From Hymenobacter artigasi (lineage in GTDB: Bacteria; Bacteroidota; Bacteroidia; Cytophagales; Hymenobacteraceae), in contig NZ_JAAVTK010000011.1 of the NCBI RefSeq assembly GCF_012275535.1, forward strand, positions 118,245-182,244: a stretch of 64,000 nt of DNA, given 5' to 3'. The position numbers were made by a program, and so were the translations under genes. Each line of letters opens with the position of its first letter. Within the stretch, counting starts at the first letter, position 1. Below the pieces are notes generated by a model, which worked only from the letters and a program-made list of their open reading frames with translations, did no database searches and was not told the origin of the DNA. This document shows, in pieces, positions 49,584 to 58,133 of the stretch.

Positions 49584-50483
49584 ATGGCTGCCCCAACCAC
49601 TTCTCATTCGCGCAAGAAAAAGCTCGGCTCCTACCCTACTTTGCTCGTGGTGTTCAGCATTACGCTGGCCTTGGTGGTGATTGGCCTGTTCGGCCTGCTG
49701 CTGGTACACGCCCAGAAGCTGAGCGAAGTAGTGCGCGAAAACCTGGAGGTGCAGGTGTACCTCGACCGCGACCTGCCCGAAACCGAGCTGCTGCGCCTGC
49801 AGCAGGACCTGGGCCAGCAGCCCTTCGTGGCCGAGCGCAACGGCAAGCCCCAGATTCGTTTTGTGAGCAAGGAAGAAGGGGCCCGCCAGCTGCTGCAAAG
49901 CACCGGCGAGGACTTCCGCCAGTTCCTCGGCGACAACCCGCTGCGTGATGCTTACGTGCTCAAAATCAAGCCCGAATTCACCGACACTACGCATCTGGGC
50001 CAGCTCAATCGCAATATCTCGGCCCAGCGCGGCGTGTTTGAGGTGCAGTACCCGCAGGATTTGTTTGCCAGCATCAACAACAACCTGACGCGGGTGAGCC
50101 TCGTGCTGCTGGGCTTCGCGGCCGTGCTGGTGCTGGTGGTGGTCATCCTGATAAACAATACGATTAAGCTGGCGCTGTTTTCGCAGCGCTTTCTCATCCG
50201 GTCCATGCAACTGGTGGGCGCGACGCGGCTCTTTATCCAGCAGCCGTTTTTGCGGCGGGCTACCTGGCAGGGCCTGGCCAGCGGCCTGCTGGCCGCCCTG
50301 ATTCTGGTGGCACTGCTGCAATATGCCTACCTCGAAGTAGAGCCGCTGCGCCTGTTGCGCGACGACCTGCGCCTGGGCTTGCTCCTGCTCGGCGTTATCG
50401 GGTTGGGCGTGGTGATTGGCTTTTTCAGCTCGGCCCGCGCTGTGCACAAGTACCTCAAAATGTCGCTCGACGACCTGTATTAA
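49584..50483 (+). CDS. ftsX: Cell division permease FtsX
   Basis: The ATG at 49584 (MAAPTTSHSRKKKLGSYPTL) gives 299 residues. There are four membrane helices: LVVFSITLALVVIGLFGLLL, an extracytoplasmic loop with LEVQVYLDRDLPETELLRLQ, then SLVLLGFAAVLVLVVVILIN, LASGLLAALILVALLQYAYL and LGLLLLGVIGLGVVIGFFSS. IKLALFSQRFLIRSMQLVGAT is the conserved cytoplasmic segment of FtsX. With FtsE it activates peptidoglycan hydrolases at division. ftsE is not adjacent, as usual in this phylum. It leads the set DUF3098, uppP, truB, ribF. Confidence 0.93.
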   Translation: MAAPTTSHSRKKKLGSYPTLLVVFSITLALVVIGLFGLLLVHAQKLSEVVRENLEVQVYLDRDLPETELLRLQQDLGQQPFVAERNGKPQIRFVSKEEGARQLLQSTGEDFRQFLGDNPLRDAYVLKIKPEFTDTTHLGQLNRNISAQRGVFEVQYPQDLFASINNNLTRVSLVLLGFAAVLVLVVVILINNTIKLALFSQRFLIRSMQLVGATRLFIQQPFLRRATWQGLASGLLAALILVALLQYAYLEVEPLRLLRDDLRLGLLLLGVIGLGVVIGFFSSARAVHKYLKMSLDDLY

Positions 50484-50485
50484 GT

Positions 50486-50617
50486 CATTTAACATTTATC
50501 AATTAACATTTAACAGCCGTTCGACGGGACTAATAGCGCCAATTGAACGACTGTTAAATGTTAATTGATAAATGTTAAATGAAAAGATTGTTAAACGATA
50601 AATGTTAATTGTTAAAT
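50486..50617. repeat. Palindromic element of ttaacatttaac/gttaaatgttaa units
   Basis: Perfect 31-bp arms (50486-50516 and 50551-50581) around a 34-nt spacer, followed by a third related stretch (ttgttaaacgataaatgtta...). It is far more AT-rich than its surroundings. The last unit gttaaatg ends in the ATG of the DUF3098 gene. Confidence 0.92.
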
Positions 50618-50939
50618 GACTCCATCTCCCGCTTTCCGCTTCGCCTTTGGTCCCCGCAACTACCGCCTGATGTGGGCGGGCCTGGCCCTGCTGGCCGCCG
50701 GCTTCATCACCATGATGTTTGGCGACAAGGCCAATTACGGCGAGGATTTCGTGGGCATCACGCTCGGGCCGCTGCTGCTCATCGCCGGGTTTGCCGTGGA
50801 GTTTGCCGCCATTATGGTGCGCGATAAGTCGCTGGTTGCCGCCCCCGCCGCCTCGGTGGTCACGCCGGCCTTCACGACCGATGCGCCCGCCGCGACCACT
50901 GCACCCGCTGCCGCCCCGGCTTACAAGCGCCCTTACTAG
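50616..50939 (+). CDS. DUF3098 membrane protein
   Basis: The 107-residue protein has two membrane helices (YRLMWAGLALLAAGFITMMF and LGPLLLIAGFAVEFAAIMV), the hallmark of DUF3098, with a Pro/Ala-rich tail. It lies between ftsX and uppP as in most Bacteroidota. Its ATG is at the very edge of the palindromic element. The function is unknown, though the context suggests cell envelope or division. Confidence 0.88.
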   Translation: MTPSPAFRFAFGPRNYRLMWAGLALLAAGFITMMFGDKANYGEDFVGITLGPLLLIAGFAVEFAAIMVRDKSLVAAPAASVVTPAFTTDAPAATTAPAAAPAYKRPY

Positions 50940-51026
50940 CGCCTGGCAACGAGCGGCTGGCCTCTTCCATTCGAATTGGCCACGACTCGTTATTAGTTGC
51001 TTACCGTTAACCGACTACCTGTTTAA

Positions 51027-51857
51027 ATGACTTATTGGCACGCGCTGCTCCTCGCCATCGTGGAGGGCATTACCGAGTTTTTGCCCGTTTCCAGCACCGG
51101 GCACATGATTATTGCTTCGGCCCTGCTGGGCATTCCGCCCACGCCGTTTTTCAAGCTCTACTTGGTGGTTATTCAGCTGGGCGCGATTCTGTCGGTATTT
51201 GTGGTGTACTACAAGCGCTTTTTTCAGAATATCGACTTCTATCTGAAGCTGTTCGTAGCTTTCTTACCCATTGTGGTGGTGGGGCTGCTGTTTAAAAAGC
51301 ACATCGATGCGCTGCTCGAATCCGTGACCACGGTGGCCGTGATGCTCGTGGTGGGCGGCGTAGTGCTGCTGTTCATCGACCGCTGGTTTCCGCAGGAAGA
51401 CCCGCAGGAAGGCGGCCACCCCGTTACCAATCCCAGCTTTAAAGAAGCGCTGATAATTGGCCTGTTCCAGTGTTTGGCCGTGGTACCGGGCACCAGCCGC
51501 TCGGCGGCCACCATCATCGGCGGCCTCACCCAGAAGCTCACGCGCCGGGCGGCGGCGGAGTTTGCCTTTTTCCTGGCCATGCCCACTATGGCAGCGGCGG
51601 CGGTGAAAGACATTTACGATTATTACAAGGATGCCAAGGCGGCGGGGGCCGATGTATCGCACCTGTTCTCGGCCACGGAGCTGAAGCAGCTGGCCCTGGG
51701 CAACGCGGTGGCGTTTGTGGTGGCGCTGCTGGCCATCCGGCTGTTTGTGGGCTTTGTGGCGAAGTATGGCTTCCGGGCCTTTGGTATCTACCGCATTATC
51801 GCGGGCGGTATTCTGTTGATTATGTTGGCATTGAAGCTGCCCTTAAACCTGGTATAA
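51027..51857 (+). CDS. uppP: Undecaprenyl-diphosphatase UppP (BacA)
   Basis: The 276-residue protein has about eight hydrophobic segments. The two catalytic motifs are VEGITEFLPVSSTGHMII (ExxxE and PxSSxxH) and VPGTSRSAATIIGGL (PGxSRSxxT). It dephosphorylates undecaprenyl pyrophosphate so that the lipid carrier can be reused for peptidoglycan. Members also give bacitracin tolerance. Its stop codon overlaps the truB ATG (TAATG), indicating coupled translation. Confidence 0.97.
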   Translation: MTYWHALLLAIVEGITEFLPVSSTGHMIIASALLGIPPTPFFKLYLVVIQLGAILSVFVVYYKRFFQNIDFYLKLFVAFLPIVVVGLLFKKHIDALLESVTTVAVMLVVGGVVLLFIDRWFPQEDPQEGGHPVTNPSFKEALIIGLFQCLAVVPGTSRSAATIIGGLTQKLTRRAAAEFAFFLAMPTMAAAAVKDIYDYYKDAKAAGADVSHLFSATELKQLALGNAVAFVVALLAIRLFVGFVAKYGFRAFGIYRIIAGGILLIMLALKLPLNLV

Positions 51858-52705
51858 TGACGAAGACCCTGGCCGATTACGACTTTGAAACGGGCGAAGT
51901 ACTGCTCCTCGACAAGCCCCTGACGTGGACTTCCTTCGACGTGGTGCGCAAGGTGAAGAACACACTGCGCATCAAGAAAATCGGCCACGCCGGCACGCTC
52001 GACCCCTTGGCTACCGGCCTGCTCATCCTCTGCACGGGCAAGAAAACCAAGGAAATCGACCTCATTCAGGCCCAGGAAAAAGAGTACACCGGCACCTTCC
52101 GCCTCGGCGAAACCACGCCCAGCTTCGACCTGGAAACCGCCGTGGACATGGCCCGCCCCTACGCCCACCTCACCGATGAGGAGATTACGGCCGCTACCGC
52201 CCAGTTCATGGGCCTTATCCAGCAAACGCCGCCCATTTTCTCGGCGGTGAAAATCGATGGCAAGCGTGCCTACGAGCTGGCCCGCACCGGCCAGGAGGCT
52301 GAAATCAAAGCCAAATCGGTCGAAATCAAGACCTTCGAGCTCACGCGCATTGCGCTGCCCGAAGTCGATTTTCGGGTGGTGTGTTCCAAGGGCACCTACA
52401 TCCGCAGCCTGGCCCGCGACCTGGGCGTGGCCCTGGGCTGCGGCGCGCACCTCACGCGGCTGGTGCGTACCCGCATCGGCGAGTATCGGGTGGAGGATGC
52501 CTTTACGCTCGAAGCCATTGAGGCCCTGCGCCCGCCCCGGCCCGAGGGCGAAGCGCCCGCCCGGCCCCGCCGCGAGCGGCCCCACACGGCCCCCAACCGC
52601 GCTGGCCTGCAATATTTTGCCGCGCTCCAGGCCGATGCCCTGGCGGCCAAGGAGCACGAGGCCGCAAAAGACGCCGCTGACGCCCCCGAAACGCCAACGG
52701 AGTAG
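51857..52705 (+). CDS. truB: tRNA pseudouridine(55) synthase TruB
   Basis: The open frame runs back into uppP, but the ATG at 51857 overlapping the uppP stop is the correct start, giving 282 residues. The catalytic motif KIGHAGTLDPLATGLLILCT contains the essential Asp, and TPPIFSAVKIDGKRAYELAR and CSKGTYIRSLARDLG are further family landmarks. It makes pseudouridine 55 in the T-loop of tRNAs. The C-terminal 60 residues are Pro/Arg/Ala-rich and not part of the usual domain (no PUA). Confidence 0.96.
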   Translation: MTKTLADYDFETGEVLLLDKPLTWTSFDVVRKVKNTLRIKKIGHAGTLDPLATGLLILCTGKKTKEIDLIQAQEKEYTGTFRLGETTPSFDLETAVDMARPYAHLTDEEITAATAQFMGLIQQTPPIFSAVKIDGKRAYELARTGQEAEIKAKSVEIKTFELTRIALPEVDFRVVCSKGTYIRSLARDLGVALGCGAHLTRLVRTRIGEYRVEDAFTLEAIEALRPPRPEGEAPARPRRERPHTAPNRAGLQYFAALQADALAAKEHEAAKDAADAPETPTE

Positions 52706-52794
52706 GTGGTAGAGGCGGAGGATTGTGCGGCTCGCTGTTGAACAACCGGAGCCGCACCGTTCGCATAAAGCGCGTAAACAACACCAGCAACGAC

Positions 52795-52816
52795 GAGACG
52801 CCAAATAGGGCGTCTC
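52795..52816. repeat. Short palindrome gagacgccaaatagggcgtctc
   Basis: The arms gagacgcc and ggcgtctc (8 bp) pair around aaatag in the truB-ribF gap. The sequence belongs to the gtagagacgc type of repeat. Confidence 0.6.
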
Positions 52817-52840
52817 TACTCCGTACAACGCCATAGCCGC

Positions 52841-52848
52841 TACCTTCG
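52841..52848 (+). promoter_or_regulatory. Possible -7 box (TACCTTCG) of ribF
   Basis: One mismatch to TAnnTTTG, 41 bases before the ATG at 52889. Confidence 0.4.
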
Positions 52849-52888
52849 TGGCGCTCTATTTACCTTCCATTTGCATCCCCGGCGCCTT

Positions 52889-53836
52889 ATGCACGTCATC
52901 CGTGACCCGGCTCAGTTCCCGTTTCTTGGCAATGCTGTTGTTACCAGCGGCACGTTTGATGGCGTGCACGTAGGGCATCAGCGCATTCTGGCGCGGCTGT
53001 GCGAGGTGGCGCAGGCCAGCGGCGGGCCGTCGGTGGTGATTACCTACTGGCCGCACCCGCGCCTGGTGCTGGGCCCGCCCCCCTCCCACCCCGAGCTGCT
53101 GGATTTGCAGCTGCTGAACACGCTGGATGAGCGCATTGCCCGGCTGGCCGCACGCGGCGTGGACTACCTGCTCATCGTGCCGTTTACCAGGGAGTTTGCG
53201 CAGTGGACTTCGGAAGAATACATCCAGAACCTGCTGCTGAAAACCGTGGGCGCCAAGCAGCTGGTGATTGGCTACGACCACCGGTTTGGCAAAAACCGCG
53301 AAGGCGGCTTCGATTACCTTAGTCAGAACGCCGACCGCTACGGCCTGACCGTGGAGGAAATCCCGCGCGAGGACGTGGACGCCGTGGGCGTGAGCAGCAC
53401 CCGCATCCGGCAGGCGCTGCGCGAGGGCGACATTGCCACCGCCAACCGCTACTTGGGCTACCACTATCCGCTCACGGGCCTGGTAGTGCATGGCCAGAAG
53501 CTCGGCCGTACCATTGGCTACCCCACGGCTAACCTGGCCATTTCGGAACCGTTGAAGCTGGTGCCGGCTTTGGGCATTTATGCGGTATGGGCCACTACGG
53601 CGGCGGGCACGCGGCATCAGGCCATGCTCAGTATTGGGGTGCGGCCCACAATTGGCACCGATTTGGCTCAGACGATTGAGGTAAACCTCCTTGATTTCAG
53701 CGGTGACTTATATGACCAGCAGCTGACGCTGGAGTTTGTGGCCTGGCTGCGGGGTGAAGAAAAATACAACGGCCTGGACGCGCTAACCGCCCAATTGGCG
53801 TTGGATGCGCAAAACACGCGGGCCGCGCTGGCTTAG
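52889..53836 (+). CDS. ribF: Bifunctional riboflavin kinase / FAD synthetase RibF
   Basis: The ATG at 52889 (MHVIRDPAQFPFLGNAVVTS) gives 315 residues. The N-terminal nucleotidyltransferase domain has TSGTFDGVHVGHQRILARLC with the HxGH-like motif, then VVITYWPHPRLVLG and VIGYDHRFGKNREG. The strand VSSTRIRQALREGDI precedes the C-terminal riboflavin kinase domain (GRTIGYPTANLAISEPLKLV, then SIGVRPTIGTD). It makes FMN and FAD from riboflavin. It ends the conserved block that starts with ftsX. Confidence 0.96.
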   Translation: MHVIRDPAQFPFLGNAVVTSGTFDGVHVGHQRILARLCEVAQASGGPSVVITYWPHPRLVLGPPPSHPELLDLQLLNTLDERIARLAARGVDYLLIVPFTREFAQWTSEEYIQNLLLKTVGAKQLVIGYDHRFGKNREGGFDYLSQNADRYGLTVEEIPREDVDAVGVSSTRIRQALREGDIATANRYLGYHYPLTGLVVHGQKLGRTIGYPTANLAISEPLKLVPALGIYAVWATTAAGTRHQAMLSIGVRPTIGTDLAQTIEVNLLDFSGDLYDQQLTLEFVAWLRGEEKYNGLDALTAQLALDAQNTRAALA

Positions 53837-53869
53837 CCGGCCGCTATTATTATACCTTATTGTTTCGTA

Positions 53870-55111
53870 ATGAGATACTTGCGCTTATTGTTGATTTGCT
53901 GCTGCTGGTTGGGAACGTGGAACGCGGCGCAGGCCCAGGGCAAGCTCACCGGCGTGGTGCTCGATTCGGTGACGCACGAGCCGCTGGCGTTTTCCAGCGT
54001 ATTCCTGGCCAACACCACGCTGGGTGCGACCACTACCGAGCAGGGCCAGTTCACGTTCCCGAAAGTGCCGGCCGGCACATACGATGTGGTGGGCTCCTAC
54101 GTGGGCTACCGCTTGGCCAAGCAGTCGGTGACCATGACGGCCGCCGCTCAGCAAATCACGCTGCAGCTGGCTCCCACCGGCAACCAGCTGGGCGAAGTAG
54201 TGGTGAAGCCAGAGCCCAACAAGCCGGAAGAGTATCAGAAGTTCGCAAAGCTGTTTATCGGTGGCAGCACGTTTTCGGCGCAGTGCCGCATCAGCAACCC
54301 CGATGATGTACGGGTTTTCTACGATGATTCGACCAAAACCCTGACCGCTCAGGCCAAGGAATTTGTGCAGATTGACAACGAGGCCCTGGGCTACCGCCTG
54401 AAATACTACGGCCTGTATTTCGCGGCCGACGACGACGATGGCTCGATTTCCTACTACGGCCAGCCGGTGTTTGAGGAGCTGAAGCCGCGCGATGAGCGCC
54501 AGCGTAAGCAATGGGCGGCCAACCGCCTCACGGCCTACACGGGCTCATTCATGCACTTTCTGCGGAGCGTGTACAACAACCGCGTGCAGGCCGAGGGCTT
54601 CCTTACCCAGCAAATCATCGTGGGCGCGAACCCGCGCTTCGAGCGCGCCGACGAGAAGCGCCTCGCCCTGCTGGCCAGCCGGCCCGACAACAAATTCACG
54701 GCTGCCGAGCAGGACTCGCTCGATAAGTGGGAGGACATGGCCCCGGTTATCGCCACGCTCAACCAGAAGCCGCTGCCCATCGACAGCATCCGGCGGGTGG
54801 GCACCAACGGGCGGCGCACGTTCCTGCGCTTCACGGGCGAGCTGCAGGTGGCGCACTTCGGCGAGGCCCCCGACCCGCTGTACAAGCGGCCGATGTCGCC
54901 GCTGGGCTACCCCAAAATCCCGTATCCGGCCAAGCGGCAGGTGTCGCGCCTTAAGCTGCAGGGCCGCGAGGCCGCCATTCAGGCCAACGGCTCGCTGCTG
55001 AACCCGCTCGACGTGTACAACGGCGAATACTGGGGCTTTGAGAAAATCGGCGAGTTTCTGCCGTTTGACTACATGCCGCCCACGGTATCTTCGGCCGCGC
55101 CGCGCCGGTAG
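53870..55111 (+). CDS. Exported carboxypeptidase-regulatory-like domain protein, paralog 1
   Basis: The 413-residue protein has a signal peptide (LRLLLICCCWLGTWNAAQA). The first domain (LTGVVLDSVTHEPLAFSSVF, then TTEQGQFTFPKVPAGTYDVV, SYVGYR) is a CarboxypepD_reg-like beta-sandwich as found at the start of TonB-dependent receptors, but no receptor barrel follows. The rest (about residues 105-413) is an uncharacterised domain with YQKFAKLFIGGSTFSAQCRI, YGLYFAADDDDGSISYYGQP and EYWGFEKIGEFLPFDYMPP near the end. The next gene encodes a paralog of exactly the same length, so the pair arose by tandem duplication. Confidence 0.82.
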   Translation: MRYLRLLLICCCWLGTWNAAQAQGKLTGVVLDSVTHEPLAFSSVFLANTTLGATTTEQGQFTFPKVPAGTYDVVGSYVGYRLAKQSVTMTAAAQQITLQLAPTGNQLGEVVVKPEPNKPEEYQKFAKLFIGGSTFSAQCRISNPDDVRVFYDDSTKTLTAQAKEFVQIDNEALGYRLKYYGLYFAADDDDGSISYYGQPVFEELKPRDERQRKQWAANRLTAYTGSFMHFLRSVYNNRVQAEGFLTQQIIVGANPRFERADEKRLALLASRPDNKFTAAEQDSLDKWEDMAPVIATLNQKPLPIDSIRRVGTNGRRTFLRFTGELQVAHFGEAPDPLYKRPMSPLGYPKIPYPAKRQVSRLKLQGREAAIQANGSLLNPLDVYNGEYWGFEKIGEFLPFDYMPPTVSSAAPRR

Positions 55112-55157
55112 GGGCCGGGCCGGTTTTTCCGTTTACTGCTATTCCTGGTCTGCCCGA

Positions 55158-56399
55158 ATGCGCTTCTCCCCGGTGCTTCTGCTGTTGTTGCTGCTGCTGA
55201 TGCGGCCCGATGGTGCCAGGGCGCAGGGTAGCCTGAGCGGCGTGGCGCTCGATTCGGTGACGCAGCAGCCACTGGCCTTTGCCAGCGTGTTTCTGGCCAA
55301 TACTACGCTGGGCGTGACCACCACCGAGCAGGGCCAGTTTAGTTTTCCAAGAGTGCCGGCCGGAAACTACGACGTGGTGGGCTCCTACGTGGGCTACCGC
55401 CTGGCCCGGCAATCCATCACCGTGACGGCGGCGGCGCAGCAGCTCACGCTCCGGCTGGCCCCCATGGCCAACCGCTTGGGCGAAGTGGTGGTGCGCCCCA
55501 ACCCGAACCGCGCCAGCGACTACCAGAAATTCGCGGAGCTGTTTCTGGGCCGCACCACGTTTTCGCGCCAGTGCCGCATCCGTAATCCCGATGATGTGCT
55601 GGTCGATTTCGACCCGGAAACCAACGAGCTGACGGCCACGGCCATCAACTTCGTGCAGGTTGATAATCGGGCGCTCGGCTACCGTGTCAAGTACTACGGG
55701 CTGCGCTTTAGCACCAATTTTACCCAGCACGTCGTCACCTTCTACGGCCAGCCCGTATTCGAGGAAATGACCGCCCGCAATGCCAGCCAGCAGCGCCGCT
55801 GGGAGGCCAACCGCGTGGCAGCCTACCACGGCTCGCTCACCCATTTTCTGCGGAGCGTGCGCGCGGGTCGGGTAGCCGAGGAGGGCTTTACGGCCCAGCG
55901 CCTGCGCATTGTGGACAACCCGCGCTTTGCCCGGGCCGACAGCCTGCGCCGCCAGCTGCTGCACGAACATTTGAGTACGGCCTTTTCGCGGGCCGAGCAG
56001 GATTCCATTAGGCGCTGGATGCAGGTGCCTGCGGCGTTTTCGATGTTATACACGCGCTTGCTGCCGGTTGATAGCCTGCGCCGCGTGGCGACTGGGGGCG
56101 AACCGGTTTTCCTGCGCTTCCGCGATAATCTGCAGGTGAGCTACTTGCGCGAGGCCCCCGACCCGCTGTACCAGGTACGCACGATACTACCCACCAACGC
56201 GCCACTCCCGCCCGCCGGCCGGCAGGTGTCGCAGCTTATGCTGCTGGCGCGGGAAATTGAGATTCAACCCAACGGCCAATTGACGAACCCGATGGCCGTA
56301 TTTACCGACGAATACTGGGGGTTCGAAAAAATGGGTGAATTTTTACCCGTGAATTACCTGCCGCCGGCTTCGGCCGCCCCAATCCCAACCCACCCATGA
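55158..56399 (+). CDS. Exported carboxypeptidase-regulatory-like domain protein, paralog 2
   Basis: The ATG at 55158 (MRFSPVLLLLLLLLMRPDGA) gives a signal peptide and 413 residues, the same length as the preceding paralog. It shares all landmark segments: LSGVALDSVTQQPLAFASVF, TTEQGQFSFPRVPAGNYDVV, YQKFAELFLGRTTFSRQCRI and EYWGFEKMGEFLPVNYLPP. Differences are spread over the whole protein, so the duplication is not very recent. Its stop overlaps the ATG of the CoA-transferase A gene by four bases (ATGA), an unexpected coupling of a surface protein to a metabolic enzyme. Confidence 0.83.
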   Translation: MRFSPVLLLLLLLLMRPDGARAQGSLSGVALDSVTQQPLAFASVFLANTTLGVTTTEQGQFSFPRVPAGNYDVVGSYVGYRLARQSITVTAAAQQLTLRLAPMANRLGEVVVRPNPNRASDYQKFAELFLGRTTFSRQCRIRNPDDVLVDFDPETNELTATAINFVQVDNRALGYRVKYYGLRFSTNFTQHVVTFYGQPVFEEMTARNASQQRRWEANRVAAYHGSLTHFLRSVRAGRVAEEGFTAQRLRIVDNPRFARADSLRRQLLHEHLSTAFSRAEQDSIRRWMQVPAAFSMLYTRLLPVDSLRRVATGGEPVFLRFRDNLQVSYLREAPDPLYQVRTILPTNAPLPPAGRQVSQLMLLAREIEIQPNGQLTNPMAVFTDEYWGFEKMGEFLPVNYLPPASAAPIPTHP

Positions 56400-57106
56400 T
56401 AGACAAAACCGTTCCCAACGTGCAGGCCGCCCTGCAGGGCCTCGCCGATGGCATGACCTTGATGCTCGGCGGCTTCGGCCTATGCGGCATCCCCGAAAAC
56501 TCGATTCAGGAAATCCTGCGCCTCGGCGTAAAAGACCTCACCTGCATCTCCAACAATGCCGGCGTCGATGACTTTGGCATTGGCCTGCTGCTGCAAACCA
56601 AGCAGGTGCGCAAGATGATTTCGAGCTACGTGGGCGAAAATGCCGAGTTTGAACGCCAGCTGCTGAGCGGCGAGCTGGAAGTGGATTTGATTCCGCAGGG
56701 CACCCTGGCCGAACGCATCCGGGCGGGCGGGGCGGGCATTCCGGCCTTTTACACGCCGGCCGGCTACGGCACCGAGGTGGGCGAAAACAAGGAAAGCCGC
56801 GAGTTCAACAGCAAAATGTACCTGCTGGAAATGGGCCTCACGGCCGACTTCGCCTTCGTGAAAGCCTGGAAGGGCGACACGGCCGGCAACCTCATCTACA
56901 AAGGCACGGCCCGCAATTTCAACCCGATGATGGCCACGGCCGGCAAAATCACCGTGGCCGAGGTGGAAGAGCTGGTGCCCGCCGGCGAGCTCGACCCCAA
57001 CCAGATTCACACGCCGGGCATTTTCGTGCAGCGCATCTACCAGGGTGAGCAGTATGAGAAGCGCATTGAGCAACGCACGGTGCGGGAGGAAGTGAAGCGT
57101 CAGTAG
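56396..57106 (+). CDS. scoA: 3-oxoacid (succinyl-CoA:3-ketoacid) CoA-transferase, subunit A
   Basis: The 236-residue protein starts at the ATG overlapping the previous stop. It shows the CoA-transferase family I A-subunit pattern: LGGFGLCGIPENSIQEILRL, SNNAGVDDFGIGLLL, and QGTLAERIRAGGAGIPAFYT with GTEVGENKESREF. It forms a heterodimer or heterotetramer with subunit B to transfer CoA from succinyl-CoA to acetoacetate. The B gene follows 207 bases later, after a palindromic element. Confidence 0.95.
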   Translation: MIDKTVPNVQAALQGLADGMTLMLGGFGLCGIPENSIQEILRLGVKDLTCISNNAGVDDFGIGLLLQTKQVRKMISSYVGENAEFERQLLSGELEVDLIPQGTLAERIRAGGAGIPAFYTPAGYGTEVGENKESREFNSKMYLLEMGLTADFAFVKAWKGDTAGNLIYKGTARNFNPMMATAGKITVAEVEELVPAGELDPNQIHTPGIFVQRIYQGEQYEKRIEQRTVREEVKRQ

Positions 57107-57120
57107 TCGCTGATGAGTAT

Positions 57121-57230
57121 GCGTATGCTCCGGTCTGACCGCCCTAGGCGGTCTGACCGGTTGTCGTGAAGGAAATCGTTGTTGCTTCAACCGGTCAGAC
57201 CGCTTAGGGCGGTCAGACCGGAGCATACGC
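57121..57230. repeat. Palindromic element, family C copy 1 (ccggtctgaccgccctagg)
   Basis: Arms of 43 bp (57121-57163 and 57188-57230) pair with one mismatch around a 24-nt spacer. Each arm is itself palindromic around ccctagg (ccggtctgaccgcc...ggcggtctgaccgg). It lies inside the scoA-scoB operon. A second copy is at 62166. Confidence 0.93.
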
Positions 57231-57313
57231 TTATATTTAAAAGTTACCATAACCTGCTACTACAACTGCGCCTTCCCCCTTTCAACCCTTCCCTTTTAAT
57301 TTTTAACTGACTC

Positions 57314-57970
57314 ATGCTAGACAAACACGGCATCGCCCGGCGCATCGCCCAGGAAGTGAAAGACGGCTCCTACGTCAACCTCGGCATCGGCATTCCCACG
57401 CTGGTGGCCAACTACATCCCGGCCGGCATCAACGTGGAGCTGCAATCCGAAAACGGCCTGCTCGGCATGGGGCCATTCCCCACCGAAGACCAGGTCGACC
57501 CCGACCTCATCAACGCCGGCAAGCAGACCGTGACCACCCTGCCCGGCTCCAGCATCTTCTCCTCGGCCGATTCGTTCGGCATGATTCGCGGCGAGCACGT
57601 CGACCTCACCATTCTCGGCGCAATGGAAGTATCCGAGCGCGGCGACATTGCCAACTGGAAAATTCCCGGCAAGATGGTGAAGGGCATGGGCGGCGCGATG
57701 GACCTCGTGGCCTCGGCCAAGAACATCATCGTGGCCATGCAGCACGTGGCCCGCGATGGCTCCAGCAAGCTGCTATCGGACTGCACGTTGCCCATTACGG
57801 GCCTGCGCTGCGTGAAGAAAATAGTGACCGAGCTGGCCGTAATCGACGTGACGCCCGACGGCTTCGTGCTGCGCGAGCGCGCCCCCGGCGTGAGCGTAGC
57901 GCAGATTATCGCCGCTACCGCCGGCAAGCTAGTGGTGCCCGAAGGCGAGGTACCCGAGATGGTGCTGTAG
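57314..57970 (+). CDS. scoB: 3-oxoacid (succinyl-CoA:3-ketoacid) CoA-transferase, subunit B
   Basis: The 218-residue protein has the B-subunit signature: ARRIAQEVKDGSYVNLGIGI with PTLVANYIPAGINVELQSEN, where the catalytic Glu lies in SENGLLGMGP. PGSSIFSSADSFGMIRGEHV and ILGAMEVSERGDIANWKIPG are further landmarks. It works with subunit A in ketone-body or short-chain acyl-CoA metabolism. The palindromic element separates the two cistrons although the subunits need equal amounts. Confidence 0.96.
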   Translation: MLDKHGIARRIAQEVKDGSYVNLGIGIPTLVANYIPAGINVELQSENGLLGMGPFPTEDQVDPDLINAGKQTVTTLPGSSIFSSADSFGMIRGEHVDLTILGAMEVSERGDIANWKIPGKMVKGMGGAMDLVASAKNIIVAMQHVARDGSSKLLSDCTLPITGLRCVKKIVTELAVIDVTPDGFVLRERAPGVSVAQIIAATAGKLVVPEGEVPEMVL

Positions 57971-57981
57971 CATAACCTCCT

Positions 57982-58076
57982 GTACCGTAAGCTTTAGCTT
58001 GCGATGAACGCAGCGAGTATCACGTCTGCGAACGAGTGAATTCGCTGCGCTCATCGCAAGCTAAAGCTTACGGTAC
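57982..58076. repeat. Palindromic element gtaccgtaagctttagcttg
   Basis: Arms of 35 bp (57982-58016 and 58042-58076) pair with one mismatch around a 25-nt spacer. The arms contain the aagctttagctt core seen also at 43571. It lies between scoB and the T9SS gene; a TATCTTCG box (58103-58110) follows it. Confidence 0.92.
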
Positions 58077-58102
58077 TTCGTGCTTTTGCTACGCGGGCTA
58101 CG

Positions 58103-58110
58103 TATCTTCG
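58103..58110 (+). promoter_or_regulatory. Possible -7 box (TATCTTCG) of the T9SS gene
   Basis: One mismatch to TAnnTTTG, 24 bases before the ATG at 58134. Confidence 0.4.
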
Positions 58111-58133
58111 TAACCACCCATTAACCTGACTCT

